Below, in pieces: positions 30,791 through 41,580 of a stretch of 64,000 nt of DNA (its first letter is position 1; each line of letters opens with the position of its first letter). Position numbers and translations under genes: made by a program. Origin of the DNA: Agapetus fuscipes. Lineage: Eukaryota; Arthropoda; Insecta; Trichoptera; Glossosomatidae. A model generated the notes under the pieces. That model saw only the letters and a list, made by a program, of their open reading frames with translations. It was not told where the DNA came from and did not search any database. Location: NCBI GenBank assembly GCA_951799405.1, contig OX637362.1, positions 11,890,493 through 11,954,492 on the forward strand. Direction: 5' to 3'.

Positions 30791-31641
30791 CTGGGACGCC
30801 GCCCTTCTGTGCAGTGTGGTCGCGTACAGTAGGAATGCCAAAGCAGCTAGACAGCAAGCAGTCTATGTAAACCTTTTCCAAAATAAAATAGTGAAATAAC
30901 TCACGTTTTTTACACAGCCCCATTAGAAGGTCAAATAATGCCACTCACCTGAAACAAGCCAAAACAAATACATAAAAATAAAATCATTATATGGTTGATT
31001 TGAATAATACACTAACAGGGTAAACCCCAACATATTTTCACCACAGCTGATCCGTATATTTTGTTTGTAAAGAAAATTCACTGTACGCTGCGAATGAGCC
31101 ATGGCTTTGCTGTATGTGAATAATACCGCAGGTACATATTTAATTTATTATGATTGGAATACGGCTGAAATTAAAAATCACTTCATATAAGTAAAAAAGG
31201 AAGATTTTTGTTGTTGTCAGAATTGAGTGAGGCATCAATTGTGTATGTATTTGCTTTTATTAAAGATTCGCTAGGGCTTTAAAGATACAAAGGCTTTCCG
31301 ATGACAATAAAAATATAAACTCTTTCTTCGTTTTGCTTAATTCAATTGAACCAAAAAAAAGTAACAGTGTACATTATTTATATAAGAAACCATGTTATGA
31401 GAAAATTGCGTGTTGCTTTTTTGGTTTAACTTAGTGAAGAAGTGAATGTGTATTCTCAATGAGGCTCACACGTGAATCGACTTAGAAAAGTTGTGTCGTC
31501 ACACCGTCCAGTCGCTGGGGAAAAGGAAAACAATTTTTTTTTATCAGTTGCTAAGGACCACAGTCCAATACAAGTTAGATGTTTTCCACAAGTAAAAGAA
31601 AAAATACGCAATTTTCGTTAAATATGTACTCAAATAATATG
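30791..31641. other. Unassigned stretch
   Basis: No domain-bearing frame or recognised repeat. Confidence 0.4.
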
Positions 31642-31877
31642 TAATTCCTTGACTTGTAGATTGGTATGACGCTGAACACTCACACTGTAAAAAATGATTC
31701 CATTTGCCAATGTCACCCCTGTTTCAGGGAAGGTCGGAAAAAGTTACAGGGTTTATGTTCATTTGAGTTCACATTCATAATTTGTAAGCGCGAACTTTCA
31801 CAACGTGTTTGTTTGTGGGCATGCATTTGATATGAGCTTTGAATGTGAATATATCTTTGCAACTTAGATTATAGATA
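31642..31877 (+). repeat. RB3, starting at the common 5' edge
   Basis: AATTCCTTGACTTGTAGATTGG to ATCTTTGCAACTTAGATTATAG. About 25 bp are missing between TTCATTTGAG and TTCACATTCATAATTTG. Confidence 0.8.
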
Positions 31878-32287
31878 CTGCCCATGGAGGGTTTCGCGGT
31901 GCATTGGTTGTCCTCCGCTGCCTTGAGGACAGTTAGCATTTCTCTTTACCGGATGTATACCTAACAATGCGCGTGCACTGCATTCCTCACATTACAAAAC
32001 TCCAGACGGTACCTACAAGTCTCCGAACACACACACGCACTAAACAATCACTCACTAGTGTATTTAAATCAGGGCAGACTGCGGCTGAATGTGAGATAGA
32101 ACCGTGAAAAAAAATGTGAAAGAATTGCAGGAAGTGAGAAAGGATAGAATGAAATGGAATAAAGAGTGGAAGTATGTGAAAGCGATGTAAAAAATGTTGA
32201 TGCCATTGTTTTGCTGTGCCCTTTTAGGACATGTTCTTTTTTTTGTCCCACTTCTATCTGTGTCAAAAAAACAAAAAAAAATATAAA
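31878..32287. other. Unassigned stretch
   Basis: The frames at 32064-32303 are low-complexity and phase-shifted versions of each other. No repeat recognised. Confidence 0.4.
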
Positions 32288-32288
32288 T

Positions 32289-32592
32289 GGTTACTTGTGG
32301 CAACGTTTCGGACTCGTAAGTGGAAGGTTATAGGTACGAATCCCGGCCGAGAATAAAAAATATGCCATTTAAATTTTCAAATATGCTCTTCGCTGCGTTG
32401 AAAAATTCATATACCTTTACCAAAGACCGGTCATCAGAGGCGCATCGAGCCTTACAGCAACTGGGTCTTGGTTAGTGAACTAGTAGCCTTCTATAGTGAC
32501 GACCAAGCTTACAGAGGGCTCTTGAGATGTGATTCACACAAAAAAAACAGCGCTCATCAAATAAATCATCCTGATATTGTTATTATTATTAC
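32289..32592 (+). repeat. SINE2, near full length
   Basis: A box decayed (GTTACTTGTGGCAAC), B box GTACGAATCCCGGCC intact, and the tail ends AAATCATCCTGATATTGTTATT. Confidence 0.8.
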
Positions 32593-32769
32593 AATATGGA
32601 ATACAACATAAGGTAAACAACTAGTATTTATTTAAGAGTGAAACAAAAAAATCGTACATTTTTTCAAAGCGTATATACTTTGGCATTCCATTTGTGTGGA
32701 ACGCACGTTTTCCCATACAAGAGTCTAATGAGGGTATATTGATTCCACCCGGAGCCAAGAGGATGGCGT

Positions 32770-32950
32770 CCAGTCGTCCCGGCAGTGCTTGTTTGGCTTA
32801 TCTGCCATTTGATTAAAAGATGACCTTTCAATAAAATTATCTTAAGAATCACATTCTACGTAATCTGAACTAAGAAAAAAACTTAAAACATGATAATGTT
32901 ATGTTTGTTTGATTTGAATATTTCTTGAATCAATCTCCAGTATTCATAAA
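32770..32950 (-). repeat. Repeat D copy
   Basis: Inverse of the 1437 and 6691 copies: CAGTGCTTGTTTGGCTTATC, TCTTAAGAATCACATTCTA, AATCTGAACTAAG. It stops before the GTCTTATGA edge. Confidence 0.6.
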
Positions 32951-33103
32951 ATACATTAAAAAAATCACCCATCATTATCATCATCATCATTGGTTCAGTG
33001 GAAGTGAGGCGTGGGCTGAATGTTTTTTTTTTTTTTTAAAGAAATCCTGTGCGGGAGACTCCCAAGATTCTAGAGACTCTAGGGGTCTATGACACTTGTT
33101 GTA

Positions 33104-33325
33104 GTGCCGCAGAGGTGTACGAGCTTGGTCCTCGCTACAAAGCGTTAATACTCAGGCAAGACCCTGTTGCTGTAAGGCTGGATGGACCTTTCGTGACCGG
33201 TCTTTGGTAAAGGTGAAGAGGATATTTGGAACTATAAATGGTATTTTTTTTGTGCTCCGCCGGGATCCGAATCCACAACCTTCCATTTACGAGTCCGAAG
33301 TGTTGCCACTGGACTACGGACAGAT
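33104..33325 (-). repeat. SINE2 copy
   Basis: Minus strand from AGCTTGGTCCTCGCTAC through GGTAAAGG to the B box (GGGATCCGAATCCACAAC) and A-box end GGACTACGGAC. The tail is missing. Confidence 0.75.
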
Positions 33326-33334
33326 GTTAGTTGA

Positions 33335-33850
33335 GTAAAGTATGTACGGTTAAAATGGCTTACCTGAAGCGCTATTTTGCCAAATTCCTTACGATCTTTA
33401 GGCGACGAGATAGCGATTCGTGTCCCAAAATAAGGTGTATTTTATTTCTTATCTATGAAGTTCTTTTGCAAGCGCTAGCAAGCTCCGATTGGATAGATAT
33501 CCAAAGTGTAAGGAATTTGGCAGAAAAGCGCTTCTGAGAGCAATGACTGGAAAGACACCGAATGATAGAGTCTACAATGATTGGGTGATGAAAGAGTGTG
33601 GTATAAAAGAGAATATGAGGATGAAAGTACAAAAAAGTACGATGAGATGGTTTGGACATCTTGAAAGAATGGATGATAAACGACTAACGAAGAAAGCGTT
33701 CAGAGGAAAACGTGGAGGGAAGTACCAAAGAAGAAATGGATAGACCAAATAGGTAAGATTGAGAAAGAATGGAAACTGCAGAGTGAGAATAAGATAAGAC
33801 TTTGTAAGAGGAAAGTGATGAATGTTGAAGAGATGAAATAAATGAAATAA
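33335..33850 (+). pseudogene. LINE-A fragment with a nested MITE
   Basis: Encodes MSKVCTVKMAYLKR, then after the nested element LRAMTGKTPNDRVYNDWVMK, MRWFGHLERMDDKRLTK, DQIGKIEKEWKLQSE and KRKVMNVEEMK before a stop. This follows the LINE-A order exactly, with frameshifts near the insertion and at GKRGGKYQ. It stops where the palindrome at 33852 begins. Confidence 0.8.
33374..33525. mobile_element. 152 bp MITE inserted in LINE-A
   Basis: Terminal inverted repeats TTTTGCCAAATTCCTTAC and GTAAGGAATTTGGCAGAA, flanked by the direct repeat AAGCGCT at 33367-33373 and 33526-33532. The host LINE reading resumes exactly after the duplication, confirming the borders. Confidence 0.8.
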
Positions 33851-33851
33851 T

Positions 33852-34022
33852 GGCTGGAAGTCTCATCACCACAGTAATTCTTGCCTACCGAATATCGGTA
33901 ATATTTGTATGAAGACCTGTCAATCAAAGATGGCCGCAAGTAAACAGTTGATTAGTATTCACACAAATATTACCAATATTCGTTAGGTAAGAATTACCTT
34001 GGTGATGAATCTTCCAACCCTG
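33852..34022. mobile_element. Palindromic MITE
   Basis: Arms GGCTGGAAGTCTCATCACCA.. and ..TTGGTGATGAATCTTCCAACC are inverted copies over about 60 bp. Half of the same element is found at 5208-5317. Confidence 0.7.
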
Positions 34023-34384
34023 TACACGTCCAAACATGGCTCATGTGAAGCGACTTGTGATGGACATAAGACAAACAAGCATTAAGGAGACGCACTGCCC
34101 GAGGAAAAGTGGCGAGTGTATCGTCTGCCAGGTCATAAAAAAATATCACGTGTAAAATAAAGATTTGTATGGAAATTTCCCCATCATAACGAGTGTACTT
34201 AGTATAGAAATTACGTATTGTGTTAGGAGGTATGTATGCACTCGTAACATATTTCCTCAGAGTTATTATTATAGATGTTATTATTATTTATATTATATAA
34301 AAAAAATATTTAGTAAGCAATGTTGGCGGTATCGCTAAGTGAATCACGACACTAAGTTTGACTAGTGTGTTGGAAACAAAAACA
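34023..34384. other. Repeat D edges, then unassigned
   Basis: 34023-34110 has both edges of repeat D (CTCATGTGAAGCGACTTG and AGACAAACAAGCATTAAGGAG) with the middle deleted. The rest shows nothing. Confidence 0.45.
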
Positions 34385-34588
34385 ACGCTGGTTCAAGTAA
34401 CGTCGCTTAAGATAACGAGAACTTTGATCCTGATTTAACAGATGCCATTTTGTAATTGTTCATGAATAATGCGTTAAAATAAAAATAAAGTAAGGAAGTT
34501 GTCATTGAAAATGTTAATACATGTTTCTGGAAGGGGAGAATAGGTTGGTGAATTGCATTTCTCTTCATGAATGTAATAAAAAAATCAC
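34385..34588 (+). repeat. SINE3 copy, diverged
   Basis: GCTGGTTCAAGTAACGTCGC, GATCCTGATTTAACAGATGCC, then TTAATACATGTTTCTGGAAG and TGGTGAATTGCATTTCTC. Confidence 0.6.
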
Positions 34589-34770
34589 ATCTCAAGAGCC
34601 CTTACAATGTTTATTGCTGCAAGTCGTATCCAAGAGAAAAACAACACTCAGTTGCAGAAACATTAATTTAAAAATCAAGGTATTTTTGGACTAAGCTTGG
34701 AATCGAACCCCCTAACTTACGATTACGAGGAATAAGCGTTAACCACTAAATACAGGCTTCAAGGTTGTAG
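34589..34770 (-). repeat. Old SINE2 copy
   Basis: ATCTCAAGAGCCCTTACAATG at the left, B-box relic TTGGAATCGAACCCCC and GTTAACCACTAAATAC at the right. Confidence 0.55.
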
Positions 34771-34791
34771 AAAGATTCTCGTAGCCATTCT

Positions 34792-34900
34792 GTAATCTAA
34801 GATGCACAGATGTATGTATTTTTATTTAAAATTCACACGTGCGTCGGGCAGGCACGAGTAAGTTTGCGCTTTTACATGTTGCGTGTATGTGCTTTCAAGA
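34792..34900 (-). repeat. RB3 3' part, diverged
   Basis: TAATCTAAGATGCACAGATG, GCAGGCACGAGTAAGTTTGC and ACATGTTGCGTGTATGTG only. Confidence 0.6.
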
Positions 34901-35376
34901 GAAGATGTGAAATTGAAATATTTACAATGATTTATGGTCCCAATTTTCACATTTAAAAAAATCAAGCATGTGAGTATCTAATTAAAAAAAAAAAAGTTTT
35001 CAAAACTGCTTTTGTTGAGTTTTTAAGAAAATAATAATACACATCTTTAAAACTTTTTTACGATAAAAAAAAAACCACGTGCACAGATAAAGCTGTTTTT
35101 TTTTTTAATTAAGTGCCATAAATATGAATTGTCTGCCAAATTACTTAATTCTGACTATAGGGCCTGAAGGCGATGTTGTACCCGTGTTTGTTCAACCTTA
35201 ATTTTGTATGAACGTTAAAGTACGGCAAATGTATCACGGCAATTTATCCAATTATGATATTAAAATTTTAATAGAATGTTTAATTTTATAAAGACATGCG
35301 AAAAATAATTTATTTTTCGGTCATTATTTTTTAAGTGTCTCTTCTACTGAAGATTGCCCAACTAAAATTTCGTTCA
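34901..35376. other. Unassigned AT-rich stretch
   Basis: Homopolymer-rich. No element recognised. Confidence 0.4.
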
Positions 35377-35548
35377 CTCTTGGATAGCTAAGTTGGTAGT
35401 AGAATGCTTGGTTTCCATGCTAGAGATCTATGGTTCGATCTCCACTAAGGGTGAAATGAATCATTTCCCTTTTTTCCAAAGAAAATCAAAATACTGGCAG
35501 GGTTTTACTCGGCCTTTAGCCTAGATTAGATTAGATTAGATTAGAGAT
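35377..35548 (+). repeat. SINE1 with a GATTA tail
   Basis: Head GGATAGCTAAGTTGGTAGTAG and B box GGTTCGATCTCCAC. After GGTTTTACTCGGCC the sequence jumps into a GATTA pentamer run (35523-35545), the tail type of RB3, so two insertions have fused or the SINE borrowed that tail. Confidence 0.7.
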
Positions 35549-35755
35549 CACTAAGGGTCAAAGCCATCGTCAAGCAGACAGGACGGGCAATTAATAGGTG
35601 ATGTTTTATTTAAAACATACGCAAGAAGTATATTTCTTAACGATTCAGGTTTTGTTTTCTGTACGTGCTTGGAGTGTGAGTCTAAAATATTTTAATATTT
35701 CTCTGCAACTCAGATTAAAAACAAAATGAAATTGTATATATTTGGTCCTACGGTC

Positions 35756-35992
35756 CTGTACCCTAAGAACGAGTTGCAAAACTTGAGTAAAGTAAAGTTT
35801 ACGGAAAGTATTAAAGAGTAATTTTCCCCAAAATTTGCCGTTTTTGTTTGTTTGAACTTGATTTTCTTCATCACTGCAACTCTTGATGAAGAAGTGTAAG
35901 AAACAAAAAACGGCAGATTTTGGGGAAAATCACTCTTTAATACTTTTCGTAAACTTTACTTTACTCAAGTTTCGCAACTTGTACTAAGGGTA
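35756..35992. mobile_element. MITE-X copy 1
   Basis: About 237 bp with long inverted arms: left GAGTTGCAAAACTTGAGTAAAG, right arm its reverse complement with few changes. Centre GATTTTCTTCATCACTG. Related to the copies at 43.26 and 51.38 kb. Confidence 0.8.
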
Positions 35993-36362
35993 TACAAGAA
36001 TAGACAATATAACGCTAAGGCAATATTCAAGTCGGTAGCGATTTCTGTCAGTTAATGCACACGTATGCGCAAAGTGATATCGCGTTACCATGGCAACTAA
36101 CGACACAACAAAACGATAATAGTGTTTAAACAAATCAAGAACATAGAAGCTTCAAGAGCTTTTAACATAATAGTTTTAGATTTTATATTTCATTAGTATG
36201 GTGTGGTAAAAAGAGTAAGCCCTGAGGCGTCCTCTTCATACAAACGAGGTCTTGCTATAATCAGTTTCTAGGCAACCATCATGTTTATGTTTTTTTTGAC
36301 GTACGACGTCAACATCTTACATCTCATGTTTTTGTTGTTTTCCTATTATTGTGTTACATGTC
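35993..36362. other. Unassigned stretch
   Basis: No recognised repeat. Contains the palindrome GACGTACGACGTC at 36299-36311. Confidence 0.4.
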
Positions 36363-36487
36363 AAATTCCTTGACTTATACGTTGATGTGAGGCTGACCAC
36401 CCATTTTGTATAAATGGTTCACTTTGCAAATGTCAACCCTGTTTCAGGGAACGTCGGCGGTTGCGTTATATAGTGCAACTTAGATTC
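36363..36487 (+). repeat. RB3 with a large internal deletion
   Basis: Starts at the common 5' edge (AATTCCTTGACTTATACG), reaches GTTTCAGGGAACGTCGGCG, then jumps to GTGCAACTTAGATT. Confidence 0.75.
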
Positions 36488-36536
36488 GAAGAAAGCGCAT
36501 CTTTTTGAAGTGAAGAGTTAAGGAATGTTCTGTGAC

Positions 36537-36765
36537 ATTCCGTCTACCCAGTGCTTGTTTGGATTATCTATCATTCGATTTAATGATTACTTACTAATGA
36601 AATTCTCTTAAGAATCAAATTATGAACAATCTGAGCTAAGAAAATAACGTAAACCACGATAATGTGAGAGTTGTTTAAAATATATTTTTAAATGAATTTT
36701 CAGTCTTCATAAGACACATTGTTCCAGTACACATTCAAACATTGCTCATGTGAAGTTACCAATAA
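36537..36765 (-). repeat. Repeat D, longest copy
   Basis: CAGTGCTTGTTTGGATTATC, TCTTAAGAATCAAATTATG, CATAAGACACATTGTTCCAG, CTCATGTGAAGTTACC. This copy shows both apparent edges, about 225 bp apart. Confidence 0.65.
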
Positions 36766-37192
36766 ATTGCAAAGATACTATGTTACATTAAGGAATCACA
36801 TTGTATGCATTTTCACAAGCAGACACGTACAAGTTCGCGCTTAAACATGCCGCATGTGGACATACAATATAAAACCCCAAATCTCAAATGAACATACACC
36901 CTGCAACCCTTGCTGACCTTCCCTGAAACCGAGGTGGCATTGGCAAAGTGAACCAATTTTTACAGTATGGGTGGTCAGCCGCATACCAACCTATAAGTCA
37001 AGGAACATACACGACAAATTACATTTTATACATCACTAAATAATAATATCTATGGACAACAAACAGAAAACAAATTCCAATTAAATAAACCCTAGCCGAC
37101 AACATTACAGATCAACCGCCATTTCTTTCTGTCCTTACATAATTATTTCATTTCCTCCAGAGTCATAACCTTCTTCATACAGGCTCTTCTTC
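36766..37192 (-). pseudogene. LINE-B 3' end: RB3, UTR and C-terminus
   Basis: RB3 at 36766-37010, UTR, then coding at 37095-37192. The minus-strand protein ends CMKKVMTLEEMK..CKDRKKWRLICNVVG. Most of the LINE is missing upstream. Confidence 0.8.
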
Positions 37193-37575
37193 TTTTTTTT
37201 TACATACCATACCAACCTATAAGTCAAGAAAATTCAAGCCACTCTTGCAACAATAAAAAGTGCGTGTGGAAACAGCTGTCTGTGGTTATCCACTATCTAC
37301 CTATTACAGTCCAGGTCGGTGGATGGTAAATATTCTGTTGGCGCAATACCATGCACTATACAAGGTGGTAAACACGGTGTGGTAACAAGTGCCAGGAGTA
37401 AGCGAGCGATGGTAAAATATGCAGCAACAAACATATGGAAAACAATGAGGCAAAAATATGATACCTATGACCTACTCGAAATGTTATTTTTTAATACAAA
37501 TATTTGTGAAGAGGAAAGCCATTGACCATCCCATTCTGCGTGGCAAGAAACAGGGATCTAACCAAGCCCAATCTA
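37193..37575. other. Unassigned stretch
   Basis: 37205-37240 repeats the RB3 edge (CATACCAACCTATAAGTCAAG). The 68-codon plus frame at 37319-37525 has no known domain. A related stretch (ACCTACTCGAAATG, CTGCGTGG) recurs at 37.80-37.88 kb. Confidence 0.4.
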
Positions 37576-37797
37576 ATCCAAGTTAAAAATATATGTAACT
37601 TTGGAGATTCACATTATATGCATTCTCACAAGCAAACACGTACGCATGTGAACCTACAATATAAAAACCCAAACCACAAATGAACATACACCCTTCAACT
37701 TTTGCCGAGCTTCTCTGAAACAGAGGTGACATTGGCAAAGTGAAGCATTTTCTACAGCATGGGCGGTCAGCTACATACCAACCTATAAGTCAAGGAA
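37576..37797 (-). repeat. RB3 copy
   Basis: TAATCCAAGTTAAAAATATATG to ACCAACCTATAAGTCAAGG, with a short gap after CAAACACGTACG. Confidence 0.8.
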
Positions 37798-37910
37798 CTA
37801 TACCTACTCGAATTGTTCATTTTTGATACACGTATTTGTGAAGAAGATAACCAGTCACCATCCAATTTTGCGTGGAAAGAAACAGACATTAACGTCATCT
37901 ATAATCTTAA

Positions 37911-38371
37911 ATAATCCAAGTTGTAGAGATATATAAACATTCAAAACTCATATCAAATGCACGCACACAAACATGTAATTTCGCGCTTACAAATTCTGTA
38001 CATATGTACTTACAAATTAAAAACAAACCTCAAATCGACTGCTCCAAGGAAGACAGCTCTAAGCCAAAAAATACAGTTTTGCAGGAAAACCAATTGAATG
38101 TTATTTCTTCTATGGAGAACAATGCATAAACAATTTTTTACATTAATTTATTAACGAATTTAAAGGAGACAGAGACACGGCTGTCATCTTGGAATGAAGA
38201 TAATGATTTGTTACCTTCAGAAATGGAAATAAGTCAAAAACCTAAATTTTTCGGAGTTACTTCCTTCTTCCTTGGAGCAGTCGAAATGAACATAAGCCCT
38301 GCAACTTTTGCCGACCTCCGGCAAAAGTGAACCAATTTTTACAGCACGGGGTCAGCCTCATACCAAAGAAT
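37911..38371 (-). repeat. RB3 interrupted by a MITE
   Basis: Second-subfamily RB3 in two pieces, 37911-38035 and 38284-38371. They join cleanly at AAACCTCAAAT / AAATGAACATAAGCCC once the inserted element is removed. Confidence 0.8.
38036..38283. mobile_element. 248 bp MITE inserted in RB3
   Basis: Terminal inverted repeats CGACTGCTCCAAGGAAG (17 bp), flanked by the 4 bp direct repeat AAAT (38032-38035, 38284-38287). The interior is non-coding, with no further symmetry seen. Confidence 0.8.
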
Positions 38372-39105
38372 TATAAACAATTTACAAAACAAGACTTAAA
38401 AACAACTGAGCAATCCACCAGACTGGATGATTTGCGGAATAAAGGCTATTGCCTCTCATTTGAAGTAAACTGCATGTGCCGTGAGTACCTGATTATTTCT
38501 CCCACATAATAAAGAATCAAGTTCGAGAGTTTTCTCTCACGAGTCGGCATTGCTTGGAGTAGAAAAAAAGAGCAAAGCAAACACGTACAAGATGGAATTA
38601 GCGATACCGGGGCAATCTCGCAAGAACCGCCTCTGGCACCCTCGGTCATTACACACAATAAACGAAATGCAGAGCCAGCGCGGAAAAAGTCTGTAGGAAT
38701 TACGCAGGAGGACGTGCCTTATGTACAGATCACAATTCTCCAACGAAATATCTAAATGGGCAATCGGAAGAACAAATACTGAGACCCGTAACGACGTTGC
38801 TAGACTAGACTAGAGAGCGCAGCATTCTGTTCTTGGGGTCTGGAACAAGTTGGAACGGTGTAGATCTCGCTTGGAGATTCAGGGTTTCGTCAGAAACGGT
38901 TTTGAATAATGGCTGAGTGAGTTTTAATGCATAATAGGAAGGCAATAAAGACGGGGTTAGGAGCTCGGGGAACATGATGTAACAATGGATTTGTCTGTCG
39001 TGATGGAGCAAGCTGGAGTGGGTGTTGTCTAACAAGGTTCAAACTTGAGGGTTGTTTTGGTTTTAGAATGTTTTGGATGCAATTTGTGCTGGAAAATTTA
39101 TTTTA
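38372..39105. other. Unassigned; open frame without ATG at 38513-38755
   Basis: The plus strand from 38513 stays open for ~80 codons to a TAA at 38755 with balanced composition (contains FESFLSRVGIAWSRKKEQS and TQEDVPYVQITILQRNI). It matches no family I know. An old exon or transposon gag remnant are equally possible. The rest holds nothing. Confidence 0.25.
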
Positions 39106-39385
39106 ACCGGTCCGTAGTCTAGTGGTAATGCTTTGGACTCGTTAATGGAAGGTTGTGGGTTCGGATCCCAGGGAGGCACAAAAATATATCATTTATATGA
39201 GTATTTTCAAATATGCTCTTCGCTGGGTTGAAAAATTCATATTCCAAAGACCGGTCTCCGAAGGCCCATCCAGTCTTACAGCAACTGGGTCGTGCTTGAG
39301 AATTGTCGTTTTCTATAGTAACGACAAAGCTTGCAGAGGGCTGTTGAAGTGTGATTCACACAAAAACAGCGCTCACCAAATACAT
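39106..39385 (+). repeat. SINE2, full body
   Basis: Head CGGTCCGTAGTCTAGTGG, B box GGGTTCGGATCCCAGG. It ends ACAGCGCTCACCAAATAC and passes directly into an AATCT-tailed RB3 of opposite orientation. Confidence 0.85.
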
Positions 39386-39872
39386 CTAAATCTAAATCTA
39401 AGCTGCAAAGATATGTATCATTTGAGATTCATATTAAATGCATTCCCACAAGCAGACATGCATAATTTCGCGCTTACACATGCTGCATGTGGACCTACAA
39501 TATAAAAACCCCAATCTCAAATGAACATATGTATAAGCCCTGCAACTCTTGCTGACCTTCCCTGAAGCAGGGGTGACATTGGCAAAGGGAAACATTTTTT
39601 ACAGTATGGGTGGTCAGCCGCATACCAACCTATCAGTCAAGAAGAACAAGCAATTAATACAATCAAATATATAAAACAAATAAATTATAAGCAATTAAAC
39701 AGTAAAAAATTAAAAAAAACTACAACACATATTTTTTAAATTTAAAAGCCTTAGCTTTAACCGCCAGCATTACAGATCAACCGCCATTTCTTCCGATCCT
39801 TGCATACTTCTATCATTTCATCCAGAGCCATAACCTTTTTCATACAAGCTCTCCTTTTATTACGACTCATCA
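39386..39872 (-). pseudogene. LINE-B 3' end: tail, RB3, UTR, C-terminus
   Basis: The most complete LINE-B 3' end: CTAAAT tail, RB3 to 39650, 100 bp UTR, then coding at 39757-39872. The minus-strand product ends RNKRRACMKKVMALDEMIEV and CKDRKKWRLICNAGG. No frameshift in this part. Confidence 0.85.
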
Positions 39873-39924
39873 TCCTAATATTATTATTGTTAAGTGTTTT
39901 AGGTTCAAGTATACATTTCCCTTG

Positions 39925-40266
39925 AATAAATGATGATGTGCTTACCGAAAACTGCTTCGAATCTCTTGGCGTGATTGGATAAACAATAAAGAAGTCCTCC
40001 AACGTGCGCATACTACAAAATAGCTTCTGCCAAACATTAAGCAAAAGAAAGCTAATGCACTTTGGTCACGCTATGAGAAATGAGAAATACCGTCTTCTTC
40101 ATCTTATCATACAGGGTAAGATTGAAGGGAAAAGAAATCAGGGACGCCAAAATACAGTGTGGCTCAAAAACCTGCAACAATGGTTCAATAAAAGCATCAA
40201 TCGTCTGTTTTGAGCCGCAGCATCTAAGGTTGAAATAGACATGACGATCTCCGATCTTCGATAGAA
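39925..40266 (+). pseudogene. Another LINE, RT C-terminal fragment
   Basis: Reads YRKLLRISWRDWINNKEVL then, after a frameshift near 40010, KRKLMHFGHAMRNEKYRLL, IQGKIEGKRNQGR and WLKNLQQWFNKS. This is the familiar LINE C-terminal module (LGH..R, GKR..GRR..W) of a family distinct from LINE-A and LINE-B. Clade not resolved. Confidence 0.7.
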
Positions 40267-40302
40267 GTGAATAAGATCACTTTGCGAGCTTATCCATATC
40301 TG

Positions 40303-40404
40303 TAGAAAGCGCCAATTTACAAGAAAGATCCAGTTGCTTTATCGCTGGGTGGACCTTTGATGACCGATCTCTGGTTAAGGCCAATAAATTTTTCAACCCA
40401 ATGA
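40303..40404 (-). repeat. SINE2 middle fragment
   Basis: GAAAGCGCCAATTTACAAG, GGTGGACCTTTGATGACCG, TTTTTCAACCCAATGAAG. It breaks at the tail of the next RB3. Confidence 0.7.
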
Positions 40405-40812
40405 AGATCTAATCTAATCTAATCTAAGCTGCAAAGATATATATCATTTAAGATTTATATTAAATGCATTCCCTTGTGGGATATGTATAATTTCGCGCTA
40501 ACACATGCCGCATGTGGACCTACAATATAAAAACCCAATCTCAAATGAACATAAGCCTTGCAACTCTTGCCGTCCTTCCCTGAAACAGGGGTGACATTGG
40601 CAAAGTGAACCAATTTTTTATATTATGGGTGGTCAGCCGCATAACAACCTATAACTTATAAGTCAAGGAACATACATGACAAATTTCATTTTTTTAAATC
40701 AATAAATAACAATATATACATGGACATAAAAAACTAAATCATAAAACCAATTTCACTTTAACAAACCCTAGCCGCCAACATCACAGATCAACCGCCATTT
40801 CTTTCTATCATA
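40405..40812 (-). repeat. RB3, LINE-B UTR and coding trace
   Basis: AATCT tail 40409-40425. RB3 has GCAGA replaced by TTGTGGGA after CATTCCC. The UTR and the last codons (CCGCCAACATCACAGATCAACC) reach 40812. Nearly identical to the copy carrying the BEL insertion, showing both are recent. Confidence 0.82.
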
Positions 40813-40839
40813 GCACATTGTAGCACATATCTAAGAGCA

Positions 40840-40925
40840 CATTGGAAAATTGAATCATGTTTTGTGCTCCACTGGAAATCGAACCCACTACTTTCCGATA
40901 ACAAGTCCGCAGCATTTACAACTGA
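40840..40925 (-). repeat. SINE2 head fragment
   Basis: TTTTGTGCTCCACTGG, ATCGAACCCACTACTTTCCG and CAAGTCCGCAGC. Confidence 0.5.
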
Positions 40926-41572
40926 AATGTAAACCGGACAATGCTTGGAAAATAATTGAAGAAGTTCTCGCTATTTTCGACTACAAAGTATCGATTGAAC
41001 CGGAAGCAGATATGGTAGAGCAAAACACAAAGTAGCAGAAAACATTGAATTCAGCTGTTTCAATATTCTGCCTAGGATTTTTTGAACAAAGGAGAATGGA
41101 AGTTTTAAGCGAATCAAGTCCTTATCGCCAATCGCCTGCTCACGAGTTTCCGCCAGGCTCTTCAGTATGCCCAGAGAGCTTAGTTTGCCTTGCGTTGATT
41201 GATGGTCATTTCCGCTTTCCTCTTCTGCGGCATCCTGAGAGGATCTCCGAGTATTGTGAGGCTTTGCTCTAGTCTAAGGAAATCAAGATTGAAAAGTTTT
41301 ACTGGGTTTGTATGATTTTTTTTTATACACCGTCACTCAGAGTCATCTAACGCCAGATGGACGAAACTTTTTCTTTCTTCTCTTGTTTCAATCCTGGGAT
41401 TGGCTTGCAGCAATTTCCCTCACTCTTCTCCTCCATTCTTCCCTGTTATATTTTGTTGAAACTTTTTATATTTTGTTAAAAAGACTGATGTCAAAACATC
41501 AATAGGTATGAAACAAATAGTTTTCAATTATATTTACATTACGACGAATCTTAAAGAGACAATTCAAGAATG
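40926..41572. other. Unassigned stretch
   Basis: Two plus frames (41045-41272 and 41308-41505) show no domain. Confidence 0.35.
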
Positions 41573-41580
41573 ATACTTAT

